A stretch of DNA of 64,000 nucleotides, taken from contig PYST01000141.1 of NCBI GenBank assembly GCA_003049485.1, positions 1-64,000 of the forward strand, in the 5' to 3' direction. The notes beneath the pieces were generated by a model. The model was not told the DNA's origin. It saw only the letters and a program-made list of their open reading frames with translations, and did not search any database. A program made the translations under genes and the position numbers. This stretch comes from Ophioceras dolichostomum (lineage: Eukaryota > Ascomycota > Sordariomycetes > Magnaporthales > Ophioceraceae). Below are positions 23,357 to 34,678 of the stretch, one piece after another (within the stretch, counting starts at the first letter, position 1; each line of letters opens with the position of its first letter).

Positions 23357-26300
23357 AAGAGGAGGATGAAGAAGGAAAGAGAGTTGAAGAAGTTGAAGAA
23401 GTTGCTGAGCGGCGAGGTTCTGGGTCGCGTTCTCAACCAAAGATCTTCCAAAGGCAAAGGTCGCATCTATTATAACATGCCTTTACATACATACGAAATG
23501 GTGTTGGCCAGATCTGGCCAGCCGGTCTTAGACACATACATATTTCCTTATTCTCTGGTTTGGACATTGCTTTTGCTCCTTTTTTTTGGTTTATAGTCAG
23601 TGGTATTCTCTGGATCGGTCGTTCTTGTTTTCCCCTTTGAGTTTCTGGAGGGAAGAAAGGACGGAGGACAACTGAGGGTTGGGTAGCGCGTTTCGTCTTG
23701 TTTTTATGCGGTTCATGAGCAGTGTAGTTGTCACTTCATCTTCACCACGCCACTGACTGTCATCATCATCATCATCATCATCGTCGTCATGGTCGTCGTT
23801 TCATCATTGCTGAGCGATTTCTTCTTTTGCTTTCTATAGTTACTTGTTTCCTCCTCAGGCGCGGTAGCAACGACGGATGGAGGTTGCGGGCGGGTGAACG
23901 GTTGTGAAAGAGAAATACTATCTTTTCTTCTCTTGTCTTCTTCCATCTTTTCCACCATACAACTTCTATTTCGCAAAAAGTCGATAACCCTCTGATACTA
24001 GCTGACTGGTGTGGTCTATACTTGATAGAGACCTGGTAGAGATACATGGCTGTTGCATGGAAGACGTTGAAATGTCTGACGAGGTGGTAACATTTTGGAT
24101 GGTATGACGGCTTTCTTTTCTACTGTATATTTCACACGATTTATTTGGTGTCTTCCCTCTTTGGAGGACAGATCATTTACAGGAAGAGACCTATATATAC
24201 GCACGCATTTCATCTGAAATATCCCACCTTACTGGTTCGCCGAATGCCGTACCTACTGAGGACACCAGGATAGGGCAGTTCTGCATATACTTACCGATAC
24301 GTACCCACCCACCTCATGTAGATGGATGGTGGTTTGAATAGCCACGGTATTATTTAGGACATGACAGTTCATGATGGAAAGCGAGTGAGGCAGTGCAACA
24401 CGTGTAAACCGGGCGGCATATTCCGGATCATGTGCGGGAACGGGAAGAGTAAGGATGAGGAGAAACAACTCCGGGGCGGCAGAAGTGCCAAGCGGTCGTT
24501 GGCTGCAAGATCACCAAGGCCCGTTCGATGATAAGACCGTCGCATCTATATCCCGTACATGTAGGTGTATAGTACGCACTGCAAGCCTCAGGCCAGCCCG
24601 TTCGTCTGAGATGCTTGCCGTCGGTTCCGATCACGGGGTGTGAGCGTATTAGTATTACATACGGAATACGGTTGAGGTGAAGTTTTCGGTCCATGCCTCC
24701 TCAGTATCAACGGAGTAGGAGGTAGGCAAATCTCATAGTGGCCAACGATAGCATCATGTGCGACCAATCGCATGTTCACGTAAGGGAGGTGGTGGCAGTA
24801 ATAGGACATGTTCAACGGATGGTATTTTTTTCTTCTTTTTTTTTCTCGCCACAGTTACATCCAGCAGTCCTCGTCGCACGCATCTAGCATGAAGACCAGA
24901 ATGGGCTGGCAAAGACTGGTCAGCAAAGGTAGGGGTAACGAGCCACTGACAAGTCAAACTCGTCATCACTCCATCCGCCGCCATCCGCCCTCCTCCATTG
25001 GCGCCGGTCGGGGTAGAGAGTGGCTGGGACTGATACGACGGGCTGAGGTCGCTGATTGGCGGGCCCTCGGCGGGTCGGCTTCTGCGTCTGGTGCTTCTCC
25101 TTCTGGTGCTTCTAGGTCACCTACTCTTCTGCACCGTCTGGGGTCTGCTTTGCGCAGAAAAAGCCTGGTCTACTGTGGTACAAATGTACACCCGTTTTTT
25201 CCAGGGAGGGTCCAGTGAGGGTGCGGCTGGGCTTTGGTGCCACATGCAGGCAGTTTTAGGATGCCGAGATTTCCAGCTGCGTTGGCCCTCCCTCCCTCCC
25301 TCCTCCCTTTTGCGGACAACGTATGCCTCCCTCCATACAGAAGCGAAGAGCTGCAGTGTGTTGGTTGCGGTATGGAATATGCTGTGTTCACTCTCCCCTC
25401 TTTCGTTTCGCCGTTTCGGCTGTTTCATGGGCTTCAGCTCCTCCTCAGGGCGGCTCCGGCGTGGCGGCCGAAAAGAACAAAAGGAGGGATATTATTCTTT
25501 TTTGGCTTCTGACCTGCTTCGTAAGGCCCGAACCCTGGCTAGCGGGACTGGGATGATCTCTTGGGGGCCGGGACGAGTCTGCGGGTGATGGATGCTGAAT
25601 GGGTGATGGGATGATCATCAGTGATGGGGCAGGCAGGTTCACAAGGCAGGTTAGGTTGGTAGGTGAGGGGTACGGGGGGTCGGGGTCGGTCGGCCGTTTT
25701 GGCTGTCCATCTGCTCTCGCGTCTAGCGTCCGAGTGCGGGAGGCAGCCAACAGGAGCAGCGAGATGGCAGGGACCAGGGTGTGGCCCGCCCTTGACCGTT
25801 TGAATGTTTGAATCTCCAAATTCGCCATAGCAGATTCTCGTGAGTGCCATCAAGAAGTATCGGAGAATTTCTTTTTCTTCATATCGTCCGTCTCCCTCCT
25901 AGTGAAAAGCCAGCATACAACAAGAGGCCAAAAGGACGTGGAATCAGCTTCAGGTTCAGCTTCACGTGCGGATGCATGAAAGGCTTTGCTGCGCCCGAGG
26001 ACCTGAGGAGGGGTGAGCAGTGAGATTGAGAACTCTACGGACGATGAGGGAGGCGAAAACGACAGCTCCGGCCATCCCATCCCCACCTCGCAAGCAAAGA
26101 GCCAGCACAGCACCCACCACCCACTACCAGCCTGCCAGCCGACCAGCCAAGTCAGTGGTAGCAGCACTGGAAGCTGAGTGGGACCAGAACTGGGCCCAGA
26201 ACTGAGCCCAGAGCAGACTCCAGTCCTCACTCCAGTACCCTCTTCGCCTGGACTGTGAGGCTGAACTGAACTGGAACCAGACTGAACACTGGGCAGTTCT

Positions 26301-27134
26301 CCCGCCGCATGTCTTAAATTAAGCAGCACGCGGAGCTGCTGAGCTGCTGACCAGCGGTTTTCTTACAACCCCGACCTGTTTCGTTGCTCACCGTTGCTCA
26401 CCAGAAGTTTGATTTTGATTTTGTGCCGCCAAGCGCAAGCATCATCAGTCGGACGAGTCCAGGACCAGTTTGATTTTTCTCGTCTTTGGTCTCTGGTCTT
26501 TCCTTTCTTCCTGCTCTTGCCCCTATTTGCACTTGCCAACCTGCATTGCCTGCCCACCTTCTCCTAGAAGAGAGGCATTGTCAAACACCCGCAGCGGGTA
26601 TTGGCTTTTGCACTGCCGCCACGCCCAGGGTCACGTCTCTCCACCTCCCGAAGAATCCTTCCTTACGTACCCTCCGTACCCTCAGTCTTCTCATCGCCCT
26701 TCCGAACACCAAACACCCACATAATCCGTCCTTCCTCCACTTTCTTGCGCCTCTCGTCTGCTCGTCCCCCATGCTTGTCGTCGCTAGTCGGGGCCTCAGT
26801 CTCCATCGGCCTGGCGCGTGCGGCAGCCTTGCCTGACCACCTCCTTTCGCACGAGCAACTCAGCCAGCCAGCCAGCTGCCATCCTGCGTGCTTGCTCGCT
26901 GGTGCTTGTGCTTGTCTTACTACTTGCTTGATTGCTTGCTCATCCTCACAACATCGACAAGCCCTCGCGGAGGCTTTTGCGACGGATTCGCCCTTGAGGC
27001 TTCAGCAATTGCACCAGTCCCAGCCAGGCAGCAAACGTCCCAGGCGTCCCAGGCGTCGCGGCTAGCCTAGGCCTAGCCCAGCAAGCCCAGCAAGCCAGTG
27101 CGCAGCATCGAACGAACTCGAACCTCGTCCGGCC
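23357..27134. other. Gene-free spacer and long pyrimidine-rich leader
   Basis: No gene is supported in these 3.8 kb. A CAT microsatellite lies at 23761-23781 near the MED12 3' end. From about 26,470 to 27,130 the plus strand is C/T-rich with many short upstream ATGs, which fits a long promoter and leader for the zinc-finger gene. The frames 24808-25218 plus and 25850-26329 minus show no domain. Confidence 0.55.
23761..23781. repeat. CAT trinucleotide microsatellite
   Basis: Seven perfect CAT units followed by imperfect CGT/CAT units lie 0.4 kb downstream of MED12 in non-coding DNA. Confidence 0.9.
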
Positions 27135-30088
27135 ATGACCGTCCTACCCCACGGCGGCGCCGGCCAGGCGTCGCCCTACCTCGATCTCGCCTCCCGCTCT
27201 GTCATCGTCGCGCGATCGACCCCAATGTCGGGCGGAGCCATCGCCGGCGCCGTCGTCGGCAGTGTCGTCGGTGCTATCCTCATCGCGTTTTGCGCCTACC
27301 CGTTCATTGTGCGCGCCCGCAAGAGGGCCCGTGGCGAGGAGGCGCCCTTCGACCCCGAGGCCGAGATCGCTGCTGCTCAAGCCGAAGCTGCCGCTGCCGC
27401 CGCCTCCGGTGGCTCTGTCCAAACTACCCCGACATCGCCTAGGAAGGACACGCCGCGGAGGCTGTCTGTCGACCAATTCGCCCCTGATGGCACCGTTCGG
27501 GCCTCTAAGACGTCCACCCGCGATGGCACCCAGAAGACGAGCAAGGAGCTTGAGATGAGCGCGGGTTACTATACGGGAGCGACGGCCACAACGACTGCTT
27601 CGCCAGGGGCTCAAGGAGTGTTCTCCCAGCCTATCTACTCGACACCTGCGCAAACGTTCGCCCCTGAATTTTCGCCGCGAGATGGCGTCTCCACGCAGCC
27701 GTCGCCCTTCAGCGGCCCCTTCAGCGGCCCACCGCATACCGGCACCTTCCAGACAGCTGATACCGTGGACACGACAGCGACCACCGGCCGTCCAACCCCT
27801 GGCTCTCGGCGGTCAACGAGATCCTCCATATCCAACGCCATCAAGTCGGCCACTGCTGTGTTCCGTAGGACGAGCACGCGGTCGATCCCCAGCGATGGCC
27901 CGGTCACCTCGCGCATGCAGATGCACTCGCCGCCGCTGGACAGCAACCTCGCCGCGGACCCGACCATCTCGATGCCGCCGACGTTCTCACCTATCGACAA
28001 CATGCCCCCGCCCACCGGTGAGGCTGCCTCATACTACTCAGGCGCCATCACGCCTCCGACGTCCGCCTTCTCTCCGCACCCTATGTCGCAACAGCAACAG
28101 GGCTATCCGGGCGCCTTCCACCCCGTGGTCAACGGGGCCGCCGTGGCCAGCTCCATCCCGCTGCAGCAACTCCAGGCTCAGGCCTCGGACCGCCTGTCGC
28201 CGGTGCCCCATCAGCAGTCGCAGCCACAACTCCAGCCGGGCTTCGTACCAACCGAGTACTCGCCGCCTATGAGTCCAATGTCTCAGGGAACGTCGCCTCG
28301 GATTAAGGAGGAGGTGCTGTCAGAAGACGAGGACTTGTACTCGATGACTTATGGGGATGAGCTGACGGAAGTGCAGGTGGACGGGCCTCCCCAGCCTAAG
28401 AGGCTGGCGAAGAGGATGACCTTCCCTAAGCAGCAGGGTCCAAAGATACCCCTGAGCCCTTCGCGGGCCGGCCCGGGAACTGTCAACCCTATGGACATCA
28501 TGGGTCCAACGAACGCGTCCGAGAGGTCGTGGATGGTGCAGAGCGAGCTGGTGAAGATAGAGAACTCGCCTCCTCCGCACTCGCCCTCGCCCCCAGTGCA
28601 GGCGGCTTATGAATCGTCTGTCGAGCCGGAGGAGCAACCGCAGTCGCAGCAGATACAACAGCAGCAGCCGGAATTCCAGCAGGAGTCAGATGACGAGCAA
28701 CCAGTGCATCAGCAACTGGTTCAACAGGTTCAACAGCAACCCCGACTGGTTCAGCAGCAACCAGTTCAACAGAAACCAGTCCAGCAGCCGCAGGTCCAGC
28801 AGGTCCAGCAGGTCCAACAGGTCCAACAGGTCCAACGGCAATACCAGCCGCCACCACAGTCCTACCCCTCGACACCCAACCCTGTCCTAGACTACAACTC
28901 TCCAGAGAGCATGCCGGCCGGCGAGGAAATCGACATCCCCGACCCTGTCGATACCTCCATGTACGACTTCGTCCAATTCGAAACTCCTGTCGAACCCCAG
29001 CCGAACCAGAGCCTACAGCAGGCGTTACAGAACCAGCATGAACAGGCTCAACTGCAACAGCTGCTTGCCTTCCAGCAACAGCAACAGGCTCAACTATTCC
29101 AGCTCCAGCAAAGCCAGCAGCAGTACGCGCAGCAGAGCATGCAGCAGAGCCTGCAACAGAGCATGCTGCAGAACATGCCGCAGAACCAGTACTACCAGCA
29201 GCCGAATGTCCAGCCTCAGCAGACATATCCCCACACCCCGATCTACGTCAAGACTGAGCACGAACCGCACCAGCCACAGCTCCTGACCCCTGCCCTCGAC
29301 ATCTCCGACTATTCCACTCCTCAACCGACCTCCCAGTCCTCGGGGTTCTCGAACCAGGGCACACCCGATACCGGTCTGACGCCGGCGTCGGCATCGAACT
29401 ACACGGGATCGCCGTCCCCGGTCACCAATCCTCCAGGTACGAATAGAAGCATTCCTTCGAGCTACCTACCTCTAACCACCTACGCTCTCTGCTCTCTCTA
29501 ACAGCTGTCAAATGCTAACTCCGTATACAATTCATTCAACACAGGTGTTGAGAGCTCACCCAAGACGGTCTTCGGATGTGAACAGTGCCCCCGGACCTTC
29601 GACCAAATCCACAAGCTGAAGTAAGTCTCTATCTACTCTGATTTTCCTTGCTGCTCTCCTGCCCTCCTTGTTCCATAGAGTGTTTCCCACTTTCATCACG
29701 CTTACAAGGTTTCAATATCCTCGTCCCACACAGCCACCATCGTCGTTACCACCAACGTCCACACGCGTGCACCTACTGCGACAAGTCGTTCGGGACTAAG
29801 ACCCACCTGGACCGGCACATCAACGATAAGCACATGAAGGTCCGCAAGTACCACTGCACGGTCGACGGCTGCCAGTTCTCGCGCACCGGCGACCGGGCCT
29901 TCCCGCGCAAGGACAACTGGCGCAGGCACATGGTGAACAAGCACAACCTCCATCCGGACCATGAGCCGATCGAGGTGCTGGACCAGTCGGGCATGGACCA
30001 GTCCGGCCTGGACCAGTCCGGCTTGGATCTGTCCGGCATGGGAGGCCACCAGTCCGGCATCGGCCACCAGCCCGGCATGGGCATGTGA
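27135..30088 (+). CDS. Gln-rich C2H2 zinc-finger protein with an N-terminal membrane helix
   Basis: Exons 27135-29436, 29545-29620 and 29734-30088 join in phase to 910 residues. Residues about 33-58 form one hydrophobic helix (GGAIAGAVVGSVVGAILIAF), followed at once by a basic stop-transfer (RARKRARGEE) that places the rest on the cytosolic side. A long Ser/Pro/Gln-rich region follows, with Gln-rich blocks from about 500 to 720. Three zinc fingers end the protein: C779-x2-C782-x12-H795-x3-H799, C805-x2-C808-x12-H821-x4-H826 and C834-x4-C839-x18-H858-x4-H863. The tail repeats DQSG/HQSG units. The fingers imply DNA binding; the helix implies a membrane-tethered factor needing release by proteolysis, which is inference. 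I do not recognise a named orthologue. Alternative: the helix belongs to a separate upstream gene, but the frame is continuous and open from helix to first intron. Confidence 0.85.
28785..28842 (+). repeat. CAGGTCCAGCAG tandem repeat in the Gln-rich region
   Basis: Tandem 9-bp units (CAGGTCCAG or CAGGTCCAA) encode repeated QVQ steps inside the Gln-rich region of the zinc-finger protein. Confidence 0.8.
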
Positions 30089-31400
30089 GCGGGTTTGCCT
30101 CACCTCGCCCGAGCAGACAAGACTATCCCGATGGCCGCCTGCATTGCGAAAAGCCGGATGGGATAAAGTCTGGATGAGGCGGTTGGGACCTATCACACCC
30201 ACCCTGGTCCTCCCTCCACTTCAACTCCTTTTTCCTTTATTCTCACAAAAAGTTCTCACACGGACGTTCAAAAGGTCCTATCTTTCCCCTCCTGGTCTAT
30301 ATGGCTTCAGCGGTTGTTCCATTATAAAGTTCTCGCGCTCGGAAAGGACAAAAACGTCCCCTACATACCCCTCCTGGCCTATTATAGCTCTGCGTATAAG
30401 CTTCAGTGGTTGTCTCTCAGATAAAGCTTCTCGCGTCTGGACGTTCAACGTCCTATACCCTTCCTGGTCTATACTTTTTCCTATAGGCATCAGCGGATGT
30501 CTGGTTATATCGTCGTCAATCATGTAGCGATTTCGGATACGGGTTTTCTTTCTCTTCTTTTTTTCTTCTTCTACGGATCGGTTGGTTATTATCTCAAAGC
30601 GAGAGTTCCTGGAGGGGATTTTTCTTCTTCTTTTTTCTATTTTTCCTCCTTCGTTAGCGAAAGGGGGTGAGGTAGAGCCGGGGAAACTGGCCCAACCTCA
30701 CCACAGGGAAAGGGGATCCTTTGTCTATGGGCACATTTTAATAACGGCGTTGGAAGGCAAATGTCCACGGCGGATGCCTGGAAAGCGGGCAGCCTTATAC
30801 ATTCTATACTTATTTCTATTCTCATTTATTTCGTAGCGCGGATACTGGTTATGTGGGCACCTAGGAGCGATCGATATAGCTCCTTAGGCACGTAGAGACA
30901 TTTCGGATATATTTGTTGCCTTAGGCAGACGGTATTCTCTAAAATAACCTAGGATCACTTTTCTCGAGTCTTTCATGTGTATGACTGGCTCAAGCGATCT
31001 GTCGAGCACGCAGGCCTCGAGGCTGGCTCGATGTATGTACCCGAGGAGTTTACCAAGGACGACTTGGCCCCTGGTGATCATGATTCCGTCCCATTCTAGA
31101 CGCCTCAAGACCCAAAGATTATTAGCGACGATCGCCGACCCTGGGCTGGTGCATGGGTGTCCGGTATTTATGGGGCAATGAGGCCTCGAGGGACGGCTCA
31201 GAAAATAGGCAGTCTGGCATCGAAGCGGCCCAGAGACCTCCGCCCAGGACTCTCCCATATTACCCTTCGTCCCAGTTACTGGTCCAGTTCCTGGGCCATC
31301 CAGCCGGCTCTGGCTCCGACGAGCCACGTCAGGCAGACAGGAGCGCTCTGAAGCTCAATTCGGGGACGCGACGGCATCCATCCGCCAGTTTTCGTCGCCC
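30089..31400. other. Convergent spacer with a three-copy tandem repeat
   Basis: This is the 1.3-kb spacer between the 3' ends of the zinc-finger gene and RRP40. It holds a degenerate three-copy repeat (separate entry) and otherwise T-rich non-coding DNA. No gene is supported. Confidence 0.6.
30262..30525 (+). repeat. Degenerate tandem repeat, three copies of about 85 bp
   Basis: Three successive blocks share the order ACGTTCAA-like, GTCCTAT, CCCTCCTGGTCTAT, a variable middle, CTTCAGCGGTTGT, and a TATAAAG/CTTCTCGCG end. The CCTGGTCTAT-type landmark ends near 30300, 30383 and 30472, giving spacings of about 83 and 89 bp. Copies have diverged. The block starts about 175 bp after the zinc-finger gene stop and may lie in its 3' untranslated region. 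Confidence 0.75.
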
Positions 31401-32362
31401 TCATCCACTCATTTCCCTCACCAGCCTCTTCGCAAGCTTCCTCTGCGCCGCGACATCCAAGCCCTTCTCATCCACCTCAGCCAGCGCCCTCCCGACGAGG
31501 ACCACCGCGGCCACACTATCACCCGCAACCCAAACCCTGCCGTTCCTTCCCACCGCCGTCTCGAACGCCAGCCCCTCGGTAGCCAGCGCGTCCAACACCA
31601 CCAGCCCGGCATCGCGCTCCGCGTTCGGCATGAGCAGCCTGCGCGCCAGGCCCAGACTGACAGAAAACACGGTGCCGTTGCTGCCGTATGCACCGCCGCC
31701 TGCTGCACCTGCGGCCCCGGCGCCGCTTGCGCCCGCAGCCACAGCAGCCGTGGCGCTGGCGGTGGGGACGCCGAGCGGGCCGAGCCCGTCGGAGTTGCCG
31801 GTCGCGGGCGACACGCACTCCAGCTCCGCGTCCATGTGGCGGTTCGCGAGGGCGACGCGCGCGTAGACGAGCGAGCCGGGCGCGAGCGTGGGCCGCGTCT
31901 TGCGCGTGGCGCCCTCGAAGGACATGACGGGTAGGAGCGCGTTGGACGTGTGCGGCGCTAGGGATACGAAGTGGTAGTCGACCGAGGAGTGGTGCACTTG
32001 GCCGATTACGAGGTCGCCGGCTGCGGGGACGTACTATATGTATAACACAGGTGCCGAAGATTAGATGAGCCACGGTGAGGTAGGCGTTGTGCGCACGTGC
32101 GTGAGAGTGGGAGCTCTCGACAGGAGGAGAACATAACATAGAGGGAAGAAGCGCGACATACCCTTCCGCCATTGTACTCGATCCAGAGAGAGCTCTTCTT
32201 CGGTTCTGTCACCAGCTGGCCGGCGACGGTGGGCACGATCGCCGAGGGCGGGATGTGTCGCAGGCCCGGCCCGAGACGGAGGGGCCTTTTAGGATGTGTG
32301 GGGATTCGGGAGGGGTCGATCGCCTCGCCCGGGAGCACGAATGGCCGCTCCGTGGCCGCCAT
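31401..32362 (-). CDS. RRP40: Exosome complex cap subunit Rrp40 (EXOSC3)
   Basis: Two minus-strand exons, 32362-32162 and 32033-31401, join to 277 residues. The N-terminal part (FVLPGEAID, RLGPGLRHIP) matches the Rrp40/Rrp4 N-terminal domain. It is followed by an S1 domain (YVPAAGDLVIGQV, then ALLPVMSFEGATRKTRP, LAPGSLVYARV) and a KH domain with the GxNG-type motif GRNGRVWV. Rrp40 is one of three S1/KH cap proteins that guide RNA into the nuclear and cytoplasmic exosome for rRNA processing and RNA decay. An Ala/Gly-rich insertion of about 30 residues (around 149-180) separates S1 from KH. The gene shares a 353-bp divergent promoter with SSZ1. The Met at 32362 is preferred over an upstream in-frame Met at 32395, which adds only a non-conserved stretch. 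Confidence 0.92.
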
Positions 32363-32715
32363 CGCGTAAATCTGTAGTCTCTTGCTTCGTAGCACTCACA
32401 ATTGTTGACTCTGTCGTATTGTAAAAGGCTCCGGAGGATCGAAGCTCCCAGAGGTGTCTACAGCAACTCAGAAAATAAAGTGGGGTTTGGTGGGGGACGG
32501 CTTGCGACAGGGATGCCCTCATTGGGTGCCCCCGAAGTTTTTTTTCTGCCAAACATCACTGAAATTTTTTGAACTCTTATCCGAACCTTCACACCAATTA
32601 CTCTCCCTGGGCATCCTCTTAGCGAGTCCATATTTGTCTCTGCAGCTCTCCAAAGAAGCAATTGCTGCCAGTCGAACACCCATCACTCCCAACGGAAGCC
32701 GATTTATCTGTGCAG
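32363..32715. promoter_or_regulatory. Shared divergent promoter of RRP40 and SSZ1
   Basis: Only 353 bp separate the two start codons, so both genes likely share control. TGAAATTTTTT at 32560-32570 resembles the RRPE element (AAAWTTTT core) of yeast ribosome-biogenesis genes. Co-regulation is inferred from the pairing of an exosome gene with a ribosome-associated chaperone gene and is not demonstrated. Confidence 0.5.
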
Positions 32716-34678
32716 ATGAGCGAGAACGGTGCTGCAAAGCCGGCGACGGCGCCCGGCGACCGCGTTGCCATTGGCATCACCCTGGGCAACTCCAACAGCT
32801 CCATCGCCTTTACCGTTGACGAGAAGGTCGAAGTGATCGCGAACGAGGATGGAGGTGAGTTTCTTTGCTGGCCGAGCCGAGACTAGTGCGAATCTGCATG
32901 ATATCCAGCCGACTCTCTACAAGTACCAGCCCTCCTGGCCGTCGCTGACCTCTCCCCCACCACTGAATACCTATAGATCGCCAAATTCCCACCATAATAT
33001 CATACGTCGATGGCGATGAGTACTTCGGCACCCAGGCGAAGAACTTCCTTGTCCGGAACCCCAAAAACACGGTTGCGTACTTCAGAGACTTCCTAGGACG
33101 AGAGTATGTAGCGACATGTGACCATCCGCTTCCTCTATTTCCTTCACGCTGCCTGTCCAGACATCTCCGTTGCTGACGTCGCCCAGGTTCAAGTCGATCG
33201 ACCCCACCCACTGCCACGCCTCCGCCCACCCTCAAGAAGTGAGCGGCACTACCTCATTTACCGTCAAGGACAAGGAGAGCGAGGACGAGCCGGCCTCGAC
33301 GCTGTCGGTCTCAGAAGTGACGACACGGTACCTCCGCCGGCTGATCACCTCGGCGTCGGAGTACTTGGGCAAGACGGTGACCTCGGCCGTGATCACGGTG
33401 CCGACAAACTTCGGCGAGAGGCAGCGCGATGCCCTAGTGGCTGCGGCGAACGCGGCAGGTGTCGAGGTCCTGCAGCTGATCTCGGAACCCACAGCCGCCG
33501 TCCTGGCCTACGACGCCCGTCCTGAGGCCGAAGCTTCCGACAAGGTCGTCGTCATCGCCGACCTGGGGGGCACGCGCTCGGACGTGGCCGTTGTCGCCTC
33601 GCGCGGCGGCATGTACACGATCCTTGCGACGGCACACGAGTACGAGTTCGCCGGCGCCGCGCTAGACAAGGTCATGATGGACCACTTTGCCAAGGAGTTC
33701 ATGAAGCGGCACGCCGGCGTGGACCCGCGGTCCAACCCCAGATCGCTCGCGAAGCTGAGGCTGGAGAGCGAAAGCACCAAGAAGGCGCTGAGCCTGGGCA
33801 CCAACGCGTCGTTCAGCGTCGAGTCGCTGGCCGAGGGCTACGACTTCGCCTCCACCATCAACCGCGTGCGGTACGAGACCATCGCACGCCCCGTCTTCGA
33901 GGGCATCAACCGCCTGGTCGAGAGCGCCATCAAGAAGGCCGGCCTCGACGTGCTCGACGTCGACGAGGTGATCCTGTCCGGCGGCACAGCCCACACACCC
34001 CGCATCGCCACCAACCTGTCGGCCATCTTCCCCGCCACCACCGCCGTGCTGGCCCCGTCCACCTCCGCCACGGCCATCAACCCGAGCGAGCTGCAGGCCC
34101 GCGGCGCCGCCCTGCAGGCCAACCTGATCCAGGAGTACGAGGCCGACGACATCGAGCAGAGCACGCACCCGGCCGTCACGACCGTTAAGCACATCACCAA
34201 CGCGCTCGGCGTCGTGACCCTCCTCTCAGAAGGAGGCGGTGACGACAACACAGCAGCAGAAGCCTTCACGCCCGTGATCGCGCCCGAGACCGCCGCGCCG
34301 GCCCGCCGCACCGTGCGCGTCGCGGCCCCCAAGGCCGGCGGCGACGTGCTCATCCGCGTCGTCGAGGGCGGCACGCACATCAAGGTCACCAAGCCCGAGC
34401 CCAAGGCGGGTGCTAACGGCAACAACAAGGCGGCGAAGGTCGAAGACGCGGATGAGGACGGTGACGACGACTCGGACTTCGACTCGGACGAGGAAGAAGA
34501 AGAGGAGGAGAAGCGCGAGAAGGTGTGGAAGATCGGCGCGGTGCTCGCCGAGGCGGCCGTGCGCGGCGTCAAGAAGGGCGGCCAGGTCGAGGTCACCATA
34601 AACGTCGCTGCCGACCTGGCCGTCACCGTCACGGCGAGGGAGGTCGGCGCTAAGGGCGGTGTGAGGGGCACGTTGTGA
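32716..34678 (+). CDS. SSZ1: Ribosome-associated complex Hsp70-like protein Ssz1
   Basis: Exons 32716-32854, 32977-33103 and 33187-34678 join to 585 residues. The N-terminal ATPase-like domain carries Hsp70 signatures (IGITLGNSNSSIAF, PTIISYVDGDEYFGTQAKN, ISEPTAAVLAYD, VVVIADLGGTRSDVAVV, VDEVILSGGTAHTPRI). The substrate-binding part is short, as in Ssz1, and ends VTINVAADLAVTVTAREVGA. Together with zuotin, Ssz1 forms RAC, which docks on ribosomes and stimulates the Hsp70 Ssb on nascent chains. A strongly acidic stretch of about 25 residues (around 505-530, Asp/Glu runs) is inserted in the C-terminal part. The product is somewhat longer than yeast Ssz1 because of this and a Pro/Ala-rich stretch. 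Convergent with the downstream NT-C2 gene. Confidence 0.94.

Noticed and set aside
27135..27330. Reading the N-terminal helix of the zinc-finger gene as a separate cell-wall-sensor gene
   Set aside because: There is no stop or convincing splice donor between the helix and the Gln-rich region, so one protein is the simpler model.
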